The position numbers were made by a program, and so were the translations under genes. DNA of 51,680 bases from Cryobacterium algoricola (lineage in GTDB: Bacteria; Actinomycetota; Actinomycetes; Actinomycetales; Microbacteriaceae): NCBI RefSeq assembly GCF_004402485.1, contig NZ_SOFG01000007.1, positions 1 to 51,680 on the forward strand, in the 5' to 3' direction. The notes beneath the pieces were generated by a model that was not told where the DNA came from, made no database searches, and saw only the letters and a list, made by a program, of their open reading frames with translations. Shown in pieces: positions 7,369-15,506 of the stretch (positions within the stretch are counted from its first letter, which is position 1; every line of letters begins with the position of its first letter).

Positions 7369-9306
7369 TCAGTGCTGGTCGTGATGCCCGTGCCCGTCGG
7401 CGTGGGCGGGTCCCGCGTGACTCGCCGGCACGTCGAGGGAGGGGTTGCGGTCGAAGAAGCCGACCGGCTTGAGCCAGAACGACACGGTGTCCGCCGGCAT
7501 GATCGGCCACTCCTCCTGGCGGGTGATGTGGTGGATGCCGAAGACGTACCAGAGCACGATGTCGGTGTTCCGTACCGTTCGACCGGCACGGGTCCACTCG
7601 GGCAGGCCGTGGTCGACCGCGCTCTGGTTTACGAACTCACCGCAGGGCCAGCGCTGCCGGTCGTCGGTAGGCGTGACCCACACCGTGTGTCCGATCACCT
7701 GGGCGCGCTGGAACACCGGGGAGGCGGGGTCGAAGAACGCCGGGATGGCGCCGCCCGGAACGAGCTTGTACGACACCGGGGTGCCGAGCCCGTTGACCGC
7801 GGTCTCGTTCACGACCTTCCAGCTGCGCTGGGTCGTCCAGTCGTAGTCGTCGAAGCCCTCGGTCTCGATGGGCGTGTTCTGCTGGGTGAGGGCCAGGCCG
7901 AGCGGATTCGCGTCGTCGATCGGCTCGACGCGGGTCTCGGAGCGGAACACCGTGTTCTCGGGCCCGTCGATGTCGAGGTCCATCCGCGCGACGATGAAGT
8001 GCTGGTGGAAGGGCGCATAGGTGCGCGTGTCCACGAGGGTGCCGCTCGGGTGCGACTGGCCCTCTGCGAGGCTCGTGACGACCATGATCCCGGTGGCACG
8101 TACCTCGCACTCCATGTTGCCGTCCTGGTAGAAGCGCCAGTAGACGAGGTATTCGTAGTTGGCGACGGTGACGTGGAAGGAGACGACGAGGCGCCGCATC
8201 CGTCGCACCTCCGATCCGCCGCTATGGTCGACGTGCTTCCAGAGCACCGCGTTGTCCTCTTCGTGGATGCAGATGGCGTTGGGGATCGCGTACGGTTCGC
8301 CGGCGCTGTTGTGCAGGACGGCGTCGAGGTAGCGGATCTCGCCGAGGCAGTCGCAGCCCAGTTCGAGGGAGGTGGTCATGAAGCCCAGGCCCCACTCGCC
8401 GATGTCGAAGGCCGTGCGACGGAAGTGGTCGACGCTCGGATCCCGGTAGGGCACGACCATCTCGGCGAAGGAGAGCCGATTGGCGATCGGGCGCACCCGC
8501 TCGCCGTCCCGGTAGCTCACCTCGTGCAGGGTCATGCCCTCCCGGTAGTTGAAGCCGACCCGCAGCGACCAGTTCTGCCACTCGACCCGGTGGCCGGTGA
8601 CCGTGAAGCTCGGCCCCTCCTGCTGCACGATGTCGAGCGGCTTGAGCGGCGGACGCCGGCTGAGGTCGCGGATGCGGGGCGGGATGAGGTGCGGGACGTA
8701 TTCGCCCATCACGGCCGGCCGGTCGACCGCGAACGTGTCCTCGACGTCGAGGAGTTCCATCGTGTTGACGTCGATCACGAAGTGCAGGCCGCTCACCGGT
8801 CCGGCGTACGGGTTGGCGCCCGCATCGGCGCGCACCCAGACGTCGGACCAGCCGATCCTCCGGCCCCGGAACCGCTCGGGGATGACGGCGTCGCCGTAGG
8901 TCCAGGTATCGATGAAGACGGTGTCGAGATCGGTGATGCCCCTGCGGGCGAGGGCCGCGACCACCTCCGGGTGCGCGCGGAGAGCGGCATCCGCTTCGTC
9001 CCACTCGTCGACCGTGAAGTTGGCCTGCACGCCGGGCACCGTGCTCCAGTCCAGCAGGGCGTCGGCGCTGAGGGAGACGACCGCCACCCAGGTGCTGTTC
9101 TCGGCCCGGTTCAGCACGACGAGCCGGGCGAGGCGCTCGGGGACCGCCCCCGCGACGTCGAAGGCGGCCCTGGCGTGCCGGCCCGGCTCGACGAGTTCGA
9201 TCGAGGCGAACCTCCAGCCCGGTCCGACGCCGCGTTCGCGGGCGAGGATGCCTGCGGCCGCGGTGAACTCGTCGGCCGTCAGCGGGTCGAGGGGATGGAA
9301 GGTCAT
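7369..9306 (-). CDS. Copper-containing primary amine oxidase (TPQ-dependent)
   Basis: The 645-residue enzyme oxidises primary amines to aldehyde, ammonia and H2O2 using copper and a self-made topaquinone. Tyr384 in the NYEY motif is the topaquinone precursor. Copper ligands are His434 and His436 (FHQHF) plus a third histidine at 592/593 (GIHHITRQEEW). Asp301 in AFDIGEWG is the likely catalytic base. Spacing and length closely match the Arthrobacter phenylethylamine/histamine oxidases. No signal peptide is seen, so it should be cytosolic. The ATG at 9306 has ACGAGGAG seven bases upstream. The amine substrate is not fixed by the sequence. Confidence 0.95.
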   Translation of the reverse strand: MTFHPLDPLTADEFTAAAGILARERGVGPGWRFASIELVEPGRHARAAFDVAGAVPERLARLVVLNRAENSTWVAVVSLSADALLDWSTVPGVQANFTVDEWDEADAALRAHPEVVAALARRGITDLDTVFIDTWTYGDAVIPERFRGRRIGWSDVWVRADAGANPYAGPVSGLHFVIDVNTMELLDVEDTFAVDRPAVMGEYVPHLIPPRIRDLSRRPPLKPLDIVQQEGPSFTVTGHRVEWQNWSLRVGFNYREGMTLHEVSYRDGERVRPIANRLSFAEMVVPYRDPSVDHFRRTAFDIGEWGLGFMTTSLELGCDCLGEIRYLDAVLHNSAGEPYAIPNAICIHEEDNAVLWKHVDHSGGSEVRRMRRLVVSFHVTVANYEYLVYWRFYQDGNMECEVRATGIMVVTSLAEGQSHPSGTLVDTRTYAPFHQHFIVARMDLDIDGPENTVFRSETRVEPIDDANPLGLALTQQNTPIETEGFDDYDWTTQRSWKVVNETAVNGLGTPVSYKLVPGGAIPAFFDPASPVFQRAQVIGHTVWVTPTDDRQRWPCGEFVNQSAVDHGLPEWTRAGRTVRNTDIVLWYVFGIHHITRQEEWPIMPADTVSFWLKPVGFFDRNPSLDVPASHAGPAHADGHGHHDQH

Positions 9307-9423
9307 CGGGGCTCCTCGTGATCGGCTGTGCGTGTCGACGGCGCTGTTGCCCGGCGCCGTTTGCGGTCATTATGGCACCGGTACCGTCGATCGTGAGTGC
9401 TAGCGGCATCCGCCGAGATCCCC

Positions 9424-9448
9424 TAAACTTGAGTCGAGGCGACTCAGC
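9424..9448 (+). promoter_or_regulatory. HAIR-type HspR operator overlapping the clpB promoter
   Basis: A TAAACT -10 box (9424-9429) overlaps an inverted repeat CTTGAGT (9428-9434), seven bases, ACTCAGC (9442-9448). This matches the HAIR consensus CTTGAGT-N7-ACTCAAG at 12 of 14 positions. HspR bound here would block the promoter until heat shock. A GAGTGCTAG at 9394-9402 resembles the right half of a CIRCE (HrcA) site, but no left half is present. Confidence 0.75.
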
Positions 9449-9492
9449 TTTACCCGTCGGCGGGTGGTCGCGCGAGAGAGAGGATCTTCCCC

Positions 9493-11679
9493 ATGCAAGC
9501 AGGCCAGCAGCCGCCCCAGGAAGAAGCGAAATCTGCGCTCGAGAAGTACGGAGTGAACCTCACCGAGATCGCGAAGAGCGGCAAGCTCGACCCCGTGATC
9601 GGGCGCGACGCCGAGATCCGTCGCGTGAGCCAGGTGCTCACCCGCCGGACCAAGAACAATCCGGTGCTGATCGGCGAACCCGGCGTCGGGAAGACCGCCG
9701 TGGTCGAGGGCCTCGCCCAGCGGATCGTGGCCGGCGACGTCGCCGACTCGCTCAAGGGAAAGCAACTCGTGGCGCTCGACCTCGCGGCCCTCGTGGCTGG
9801 GGCGAAGTACCGCGGCGAGTTCGAGGAGCGATTGAAGGCCGTGCTCAAAGAGATCAACGACGCCGAGGGCCAGATCATCACCTTCGTCGACGAACTGCAC
9901 ACCCTGATGGGCGCGGGCGGCGGGGAGGGCTCGGTCGCGGCCTCCAACATGCTCAAGCCGATGCTCGCGCGCGGCGAGCTGCGCCTGATCGGCGCGACGA
10001 CGCTCAACGAATACCGGGAGTTCATCGAGAAGGACGCCGCCCTCGAGCGGCGCTTCCAGCCCGTGCTCGTCGACGAGCCGAGCGTCGAGGACACCGTCGC
10101 GATCCTGCGCGGCCTCAAGGAGCGCTACGAAGCCCACCACAAGGTGTCGATCGCGGATGCCGCCCTCGTCGCGGCCGCCTCGCTCTCGAACCGCTACATC
10201 ACCGCCCGGCAACTGCCGGACAAGGCCATCGACCTGATCGACGAGGCCGCGAGCCGGCTCCGGATGGAGATCGACTCCGCACCCGTCGAGATCGACGAGC
10301 TGCGACGCAGCGTCGACCGGCTCAAGCTCGAGGAGCTCGCGCTCAAGAAGGAGAAGGACGACGCCTCCCGCCAGCGACTCGAGAAGCTGCGGGCCGACCT
10401 GCTCGAACGTGAGGACACCCTGAAGGGGCTGCAGGCGCGCTGGGACAAGGAACGCGCCTCGCTCAACCGGGTCGGCGAACTCAAGACCCGGCTCGACACC
10501 GCGCGGAGCGAATCGGAGCGCGCCCAGCGCGAGGGCAACCTCGAACGCGCCTCCCGGCTGCTCTACGGCGACATCCCCGTGATGGAACGCGAGCTCGCCG
10601 CGGCGGAGCAGGCGGAGTCGGACGGGCCCAGGATGGTCAACGACCAGGTCACCGCGGAGGACATCGCCGCGGTCGTCGCCATGTGGACGGGCATTCCCGT
10701 CGGGCGCCTGCTCCAGGGCGAGACCGAGAAGCTCCTGAACCTCGAGGGCGAACTCGCTCACCGGCTGATCGGCCAGAAGCGCGCCGTGCGCGCGGTCGCC
10801 GACGCCGTGCGCCGCAGCCGGGCCGGCATCTCCGACCCGGACCGGCCGACCGGCTCGTTCCTCTTCCTCGGCCCGACGGGCGTGGGCAAGACCGAGCTCG
10901 CCAAGGCGCTCGCCGAATTCCTCTTCGACGACGAGAAGGCCATGATCCGCATCGACATGAGCGAGTACGGCGAGAAGTTCTCGGTGTCCCGCCTGGTCGG
11001 TGCTCCTCCGGGCTACATCGGTTACGAACAGGGTGGGCAGCTCACCGAGGCGGTGCGCCGGCGCCCGTATTCGGTGATCCTGTTCGACGAGGTGGAGAAG
11101 GCGCATCCGGAGATCTTCGACGTGCTGCTGCAGGTGCTCGATGACGGGCGCCTCACCGACGGCCAGGGCCGCACGGTGGACTTCCGCAACACCATCCTCG
11201 TGCTGACCTCGAACCTCGGCTCGGCGTTCCTGATCGACCCCACCCTCAGCACCGAGCAGAAGGAGGAAGCCGTGCAACTGCTCGTACGGCAGACCTTCAA
11301 GCCGGAGTTCGTCAACCGGCTCGACGACATCGTCGTCTTCCAGTCGCTGTCGATGGAGGACCTCGGCCAGATCGTGGAGCTCATGATCGACCGGCTCGAG
11401 AAGCGCCTCGTGGAGCGCCGCCTCGAACTCGCCGTGACCCCGAAGGCGCGCACCTGGCTCTCCGAACGCGGCTACGACCCGATGTACGGCGCCCGTCCGC
11501 TGCGGCGCCTCATGCAGACCGAGATCGACGACCGGCTCGCGACTGCGATCCTCTCCGGCAAGGTGCGCGACGGCGACACCGTGCTCGTGGACCTCGCGGC
11601 GGACGGCGACTCCCTCACGGTCACGCCGGCGCCCGCGGCGCCCGTGCCGGCGCATCCGCTCGACGAGGCCGACCTCTAG
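9493..11679 (+). CDS. clpB: ClpB-type AAA+ disaggregase lacking the N-domain
   Basis: The 728-residue protein has two AAA+ modules: Walker A GEPGVGKT at 61-68 and GPTGVGKT at 460-467. The first Walker B region is FVDELHTL. A charged helical segment (about residues 310-440) between the modules is the ClpB middle domain, which works with DnaK. That makes this a disaggregase, not a ClpC/ClpA protease partner, and no IGF-type ClpP loop was found. The usual N-terminal Clp_N repeat (about 150 residues) is absent; the protein begins in the linker before [18 protein letters not shown]. The ATG has GAGAGAGGA upstream, and a HAIR operator implies HspR heat-shock control. The tail is Ala/Pro-rich. Confidence 0.9.
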   Translation: MQAGQQPPQEEAKSALEKYGVNLTEIAKSGKLDPVIGRDAEIRRVSQVLTRRTKNNPVLIGEPGVGKTAVVEGLAQRIVAGDVADSLKGKQLVALDLAALVAGAKYRGEFEERLKAVLKEINDAEGQIITFVDELHTLMGAGGGEGSVAASNMLKPMLARGELRLIGATTLNEYREFIEKDAALERRFQPVLVDEPSVEDTVAILRGLKERYEAHHKVSIADAALVAAASLSNRYITARQLPDKAIDLIDEAASRLRMEIDSAPVEIDELRRSVDRLKLEELALKKEKDDASRQRLEKLRADLLEREDTLKGLQARWDKERASLNRVGELKTRLDTARSESERAQREGNLERASRLLYGDIPVMERELAAAEQAESDGPRMVNDQVTAEDIAAVVAMWTGIPVGRLLQGETEKLLNLEGELAHRLIGQKRAVRAVADAVRRSRAGISDPDRPTGSFLFLGPTGVGKTELAKALAEFLFDDEKAMIRIDMSEYGEKFSVSRLVGAPPGYIGYEQGGQLTEAVRRRPYSVILFDEVEKAHPEIFDVLLQVLDDGRLTDGQGRTVDFRNTILVLTSNLGSAFLIDPTLSTEQKEEAVQLLVRQTFKPEFVNRLDDIVVFQSLSMEDLGQIVELMIDRLEKRLVERRLELAVTPKARTWLSERGYDPMYGARPLRRLMQTEIDDRLATAILSGKVRDGDTVLVDLAADGDSLTVTPAPAAPVPAHPLDEADL

Positions 11680-11704
11680 GTCACCTCGGGCGCCGGCCCG
11701 TATC

Positions 11705-11769
11705 ACCGCGAGAGCGGGTGAATCGTCGTTTTCGGGTCCCGAAACCGACGATTCACCCGCTTTCGCGGT
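11705..11769. repeat. Long intergenic inverted repeat B
   Basis: This 65-base, almost perfect palindrome is centred on the T at 11737. Its 32-base arms have about two mismatches. The outer end reads ACCGCGAGAGC and the arm core reads GCGGGTGAATCGTCG. It starts 26 bases after the clpB stop and has no T-run. Its arm is almost identical to inverted repeat C at 13718-13776. It may act as a terminator, but it is also a dispersed repeat. Confidence 0.9.
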
Positions 11770-11815
11770 CAGCGGAACGGAGGCCGGGTGACTGCGTGCT
11801 CGCGAGGGCGGGAAC

Positions 11816-11821
11816 TAGGCT
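11816..11821 (+). promoter_or_regulatory. Leaderless -10 box of the alcohol dehydrogenase gene
   Basis: TAGGCT followed by CGAAGC runs straight into the ATG at 11828. There is no ribosome-binding site, so the transcript probably starts at the start codon. The same TAGGCT-N6 arrangement precedes the genes at 38419 and 48988. Confidence 0.5.
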
Positions 11822-11827
11822 CGAAGC

Positions 11828-12874
11828 ATGCGTGCAACTGTGATTTATGGCGAGCGGGACATCCGCCTCGAAGAAGTACCCGACCCGATTCTCTCGACCG
11901 GCGGTGACGCGATCGTGCGTGTCGTCGCAGCCTGCGTGTGCGGCTCCGACCTGTGGCCGTACCGCGGCGTGCAGCCCACCACCGAGCCGCACCGGATCGG
12001 CCACGAGTTCGTCGGGGTCGTCGAGGAGATCGGCGCAGACGTAACGACGATCAAGGTCGGCGACTTCGTCATCGCCCCCTTCTACGACTGCGACAACACC
12101 TGCATCAACTGCCGCAACGGCGTGAGCACCTCGTGCCTGCACGGCGGCTGGTGGGGTGCCGACGACCGGCTCGGCGGCTTCGCCGACGGCGCCCAGGGCG
12201 AGCGCGTGCGCGTTCCGCACGCGGACGGTTCCCTCGTCGCGACGCCGGCCATGCCGACGGATGCCCAGATCCCCGGCCTGCTGACCCTCGCCGATGTGAT
12301 GGGTACCGGCCACCACGCCGCGGTCTCTGCGGGAGTGACCGCGGGCAGCACCGTCGTCGTCGTGGGTGACGGCGCCGTGGGCCTCTGCGCGATCATCGCC
12401 GCGAAGCGCCTCGGCGCCTCGCGGATAGTCGCCATGTCCCGGCACGCCTCGCGGCAGGTCGTCGCGCGCGAATTCGGCGCGACCGACATCGTCGAGGAGC
12501 GTGGCGCCGAGGGTGTCGCGAAGATCCGCGAGATGTTCGACGGCATCGGCGCGGACTTCGTGCTCGAGTGCGTCGGCACCAAGGAATCGATGGAGCAGGC
12601 GGTTGCGTCTGCCCGTCCCGGCGGAATGGTCGGCTACGTCGGCGTGCCCACCGGTGGCCCGATCGCGATGCAGCCCCTCTTCGGCCGCAACGTCGGGATC
12701 AACGGCGGCGTCGCATCCGTGCGCGGCTACATCGAGGAACTGCTCCCCGAGGTACTCTCCGGGTCGATCAACCCGGGTCGCGTCTTCGACCTGGAGCTGC
12801 CGCTCGCCGACGTCGCCGAGGCATACGCCGCGATGGACGAACGCCGCGCGATCAAGGTGCTCCTCCGCCCCTGA
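11828..12874 (+). CDS. Zinc-dependent alcohol dehydrogenase family protein
   Basis: This 348-residue medium-chain dehydrogenase has catalytic zinc residues Cys38 (CGSD), His59 and Glu60 (GHE). A structural zinc lobe is formed by Cys88, Cys92, Cys95 and Cys103. The Rossmann fold carries VVVGDGAVGL near residues 178-187 for NAD(P) binding. It should oxidise an alcohol or reduce an aldehyde in the cytosol; the substrate is not determined. The ATG at 11828 follows a TAGGCT box by six bases, indicating a leaderless mRNA. Inverted repeat B lies upstream and D just downstream, so it is probably a single-gene unit. Confidence 0.92.
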   Translation: MRATVIYGERDIRLEEVPDPILSTGGDAIVRVVAACVCGSDLWPYRGVQPTTEPHRIGHEFVGVVEEIGADVTTIKVGDFVIAPFYDCDNTCINCRNGVSTSCLHGGWWGADDRLGGFADGAQGERVRVPHADGSLVATPAMPTDAQIPGLLTLADVMGTGHHAAVSAGVTAGSTVVVVGDGAVGLCAIIAAKRLGASRIVAMSRHASRQVVAREFGATDIVEERGAEGVAKIREMFDGIGADFVLECVGTKESMEQAVASARPGGMVGYVGVPTGGPIAMQPLFGRNVGINGGVASVRGYIEELLPEVLSGSINPGRVFDLELPLADVAEAYAAMDERRAIKVLLRP

Positions 12875-12911
12875 ACCGCCCGCGCCAGGCTCGGCTCGCG
12901 CCGTTCCTGAC

Positions 12912-12972
12912 CGCGAGAGTACGAAAAGGGCCCCTTCACTTCGCGTGAAGGGGCCTTTTTCGTGCTCTCGCG
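12912..12972. terminator. Bidirectional hairpin terminator / inverted repeat D
   Basis: Two 28-base arms (12912-12939 and 12945-12972, two mismatches) flank a 5-base TTCGC loop. The inner stem GGCCCCTTCAC has A-rich and T-rich flanks (GAAAAGG, CCTTTTTCG), so it can end transcription in both directions between the convergent dehydrogenase and nitroreductase genes. Its outer ends read CGCGAGAG and CTCTCGCG, the same ends as repeats B and F. Confidence 0.88.
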
Positions 12973-12987
12973 AGGGGGAGGGGCGGG

Positions 12988-13581
12988 TTAGTCGTTGGCG
13001 AGCAGGAGCTCGGCGAGGGGCTTGCGGGTGCGCGGGGCGATCTCGCGGGCGTAGAGCTCGGGGGAGAGGGCGTCGACGTCGCCGAGGACGCCGAGGACGG
13101 TCACCGAGACGACGGCCAGATCGGGCGTGAGTCCGAAGGATTCGGCGATCGCGGCACCGTCGATGCCGCCGAGCTGATGCGTGTACAGGCCCTCTTCCTG
13201 GGCCTGGATGGTGAGGTGCGCGACCGCCTGGCCGAGGTCGTAACGCGCCCACGGGTTCTCGCGGGTCTCGTCGATCGGCAGGTGCGCGATGTTCACGATC
13301 AGGACCGACGCGGAATCCGCCCAGGCCTTGTTGAAGCCCATCAGGCCCTCGTGCACCTTGGCGAAGCTCGCGGTGCCGCGGCGCGCGACGATGAAGCGGG
13401 CCGGCTGGATGTTGCTCGCGGAGGGGGCCCAGCGGGCGGCCTCGAGGATGGTGGTCAGGGTGGTCTCGTCGATGACCGCGGTCGGGTCGAAACCGCGCGG
13501 GCTCCAACGCTCGGAGAGCACGGAGAGGATGGGCGACGTCGTGTCGGCGGCGCGGCTGAGGGTGTCGGTGATGAGGGTCAT
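12988..13581 (-). CDS. Nitroreductase family protein (FMN-dependent)
   Basis: The protein of 197 residues is a typical single-domain nitroreductase. SERWSPRGFDP near residue 24 is the phosphate-binding Arg/Ser motif for FMN, and EAARWAPSASNIQPARF is the signature stretch. Members reduce nitro groups, quinones or flavins with NAD(P)H in the cytosol; the natural substrate is open. I placed the start at ATG 13581 because the N-terminus then aligns with the family. Longer readings upstream cross the repeat region at 13718-13776. GAAAG lies about eight bases upstream as a weak ribosome-binding site. Confidence 0.9.
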   Translation of the reverse strand: MTLITDTLSRAADTTSPILSVLSERWSPRGFDPTAVIDETTLTTILEAARWAPSASNIQPARFIVARRGTASFAKVHEGLMGFNKAWADSASVLIVNIAHLPIDETRENPWARYDLGQAVAHLTIQAQEEGLYTHQLGGIDGAAIAESFGLTPDLAVVSVTVLGVLGDVDALSPELYAREIAPRTRKPLAELLLAND

Positions 13582-13717
13582 GTGCCCGTCTTTCGTCTGG
13601 AGCCTGTGGGTGTCCGGGGCAACGCTGACCCACGATCTAAAACGCGCACGCCGCGCGCTTATTCCATGCGCACGCATACTGTGCGCTCGCGTCTCCCCGT
13701 GTGCCCCCCTATGCGTC

Positions 13718-13776
13718 GCGAAAGCGGGTGAATCGTCGGTTTCAGCGCGCGATAACGACGATTCACCCGCTTTCGC
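13718..13776. repeat. Long intergenic inverted repeat C (near-copy of B)
   Basis: Arms of 21 perfect bases (13718-13738 and 13756-13776) enclose a partly paired centre. The arm reads GCGAAAGCGGGTGAATCGTCG, differing by one base from the matching part of repeat B. It lies 30 bases past the stop of the acyl-CoA ligase and upstream of the nitroreductase, so terminator function for the ligase is plausible. There is no T-run. Confidence 0.88.
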
Positions 13777-13805
13777 CGGAGGGGGGTGGGCCGGGGGGGG
13801 CGGGA

Positions 13806-15506
13806 CTAGTTGGGGGTGGCGGCGATGAGGTCGTCGCGCACGGAGCGACGGAGCACCTTGCCCATCATCGAGCGGGGGAGTTCCTCGACCTCGACGATGC
13901 GCCGGGGCACCTTGTACGCCGAGAGGCGGGTGCGGCAATACGCGCGCAGGGCGTCGACGTCGAGCGCGGCACCGTCGGTGAGCACGATCGCGGCAACGAC
14001 GTCCTCCCCGCCGTTCTTGCTCGCGAGGCCCACGACCGCGGCGTCGGCGACGTCGGGGTGCGAGAGGAGAGCGGCCTCGACCTCGGACGGTGACACGTTG
14101 AAACCGCCGGTGATGATGAGTTCCTTGATGCGGTCGACGATCGTGACGAAGCCGTCGGCGGAGACGCGCACGATGTCGCCGGTGCGAAGCCAGCCGCCCT
14201 CGAGGAGGACCTTGGCGGTTTCACTCGGCTGGTCCCAGTACCCGGAGAAGACCTGCGGGCCGCGCACGAGCAGCTCGCCCTCTTCCTCGACACCGCGGTC
14301 GATCGACGGGTCCGCCGGGTCGACGACCCGGATCTCGGTGCTCGGGAACGGCACCCCGACGGTGCCGGGGCGGCGGCTCGGGCCGATCGGGTTTCCGACG
14401 GCGATCGGCGAGGCCTCGGTCATGCCGTAGCCCTCGACGAGCAGCCCGCCGGTCGCGGTCTCCCAGCGTTCGACGATCGAGACGGGCAGGCTCATCGCGC
14501 CCGAGATCGAGAAGCGGATGCTGCGCAGGCTCACCTTCCGTTTCTCGGCAGCGGTGACCAGCCGGTCGTAGATCGGCGGGACCGCGGGAAGGAAGGTCGG
14601 CGGAGTGTGCTTCGCGGCATCCAGCAGCAGGTTCTCGTCGAACTTGGGGAACAGCACGAGCCGGGCGCCGGTCGCCATCGCGAAGGTGAGGCACAGGGTG
14701 AGGCCGTAGGCGTGGAACATCGGCAGGACGGCGTAGAAGACCTCCTGGCCGGGGGTGAGCCCAGGTACCCACGCCTCGCCCTGGAGTGCGTTGGCCCTCA
14801 GGTTGGAGTGGGTGAGGATCGCGCCCTTCGGGGTGCCGGTCGTGCCGCTGGTGTACTGCAGCACGGCGGTGTCGCCGAGGGCCGGCCGCGGGTGGTTGTG
14901 GCGGAGCTTGCGTGCGCGCACGAGGGAGGACCACTCGACGGCGTCCTTCGGCAGCGCGGAGACGGTGAGTGCGTCTCGCGAGGACCTGGCCTGCTTGATC
15001 GGCAGCCGCAGGGCGAGGCGCTTGACGAGCGGCATCGCATCCGTGAGGTCCACGGCGACCACGGTGCGGACCCCCAGGTCGGCGGGGAAGTCCCGCACGG
15101 TCGCATAGACCTTGTCCCAGACGATCGCGACCCGGGCGCCGTGGTCCTCGAACTGATGCCGCAGCTCGCGCTCGGTGTAGAGCGGGTTGTGCTCGACGAC
15201 GATCGCGCCGAGGCGCAGCACGGCGTAGAACGCGACGACGTGCTGGGGGCAGTTGGGCAGCACGAGCGCGACCCGGTCGCCGGGCTTCACGCCGAGGCGC
15301 ATCAGCCCGTTCGCGACGCGGGAGATCTGCTCGCCGAGTTGGGTGTAGCTCGTGGTGCCGCCGAAGAAGTCGAGCGCGATCGCGTCGGCGTAGAGCCGGC
15401 AGGAGGCCTCGATCATGCCGACGAGGGTCTCGGAGGGGGCGGGGATGGTGTTCGGCACCCCGGGGGCGTACGAGCCGAGCCAGGGTTTGTTGGCGAAGGC
15501 GTTCAT
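13806..15506 (-). CDS. Long-chain fatty-acid--CoA ligase (AMP-forming)
   Basis: This 566-residue ANL-superfamily enzyme activates a carboxylic acid to its acyl-AMP and then to the CoA thioester. The P-loop-like A3 motif YTSGTTGTPKGA, the A5 motif GYGMTEASP, the A7-A8 stretch TGDIVRVSADGFVTIVDRIK and the C-terminal catalytic lysine region PRSMMGKVLRR are all present. FadD-type medium or long chains are likely, but the chain length is a guess. Its ATG (15506-15504) overlaps the threonine aldolase stop in an ATGA, so translation is coupled. Repeat C follows the stop. Confidence 0.93.
   Translation of the reverse strand: MNAFANKPWLGSYAPGVPNTIPAPSETLVGMIEASCRLYADAIALDFFGGTTSYTQLGEQISRVANGLMRLGVKPGDRVALVLPNCPQHVVAFYAVLRLGAIVVEHNPLYTERELRHQFEDHGARVAIVWDKVYATVRDFPADLGVRTVVAVDLTDAMPLVKRLALRLPIKQARSSRDALTVSALPKDAVEWSSLVRARKLRHNHPRPALGDTAVLQYTSGTTGTPKGAILTHSNLRANALQGEAWVPGLTPGQEVFYAVLPMFHAYGLTLCLTFAMATGARLVLFPKFDENLLLDAAKHTPPTFLPAVPPIYDRLVTAAEKRKVSLRSIRFSISGAMSLPVSIVERWETATGGLLVEGYGMTEASPIAVGNPIGPSRRPGTVGVPFPSTEIRVVDPADPSIDRGVEEEGELLVRGPQVFSGYWDQPSETAKVLLEGGWLRTGDIVRVSADGFVTIVDRIKELIITGGFNVSPSEVEAALLSHPDVADAAVVGLASKNGGEDVVAAIVLTDGAALDVDALRAYCRTRLSAYKVPRRIVEVEELPRSMMGKVLRRSVRDDLIAATPN

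Noticed and set aside
9400..11706. A 768-codon minus-strand frame opposite clpB
   Set aside because: It is antisense to an unmistakable ClpB and its translation is Asp/Glu/His/Val-rich shadow sequence.
11705..13776. Repeats B and C as the ends of an insertion sequence
   Set aside because: No transposase gene lies between them, the elements are themselves palindromes, and no target-site duplication was recognised.
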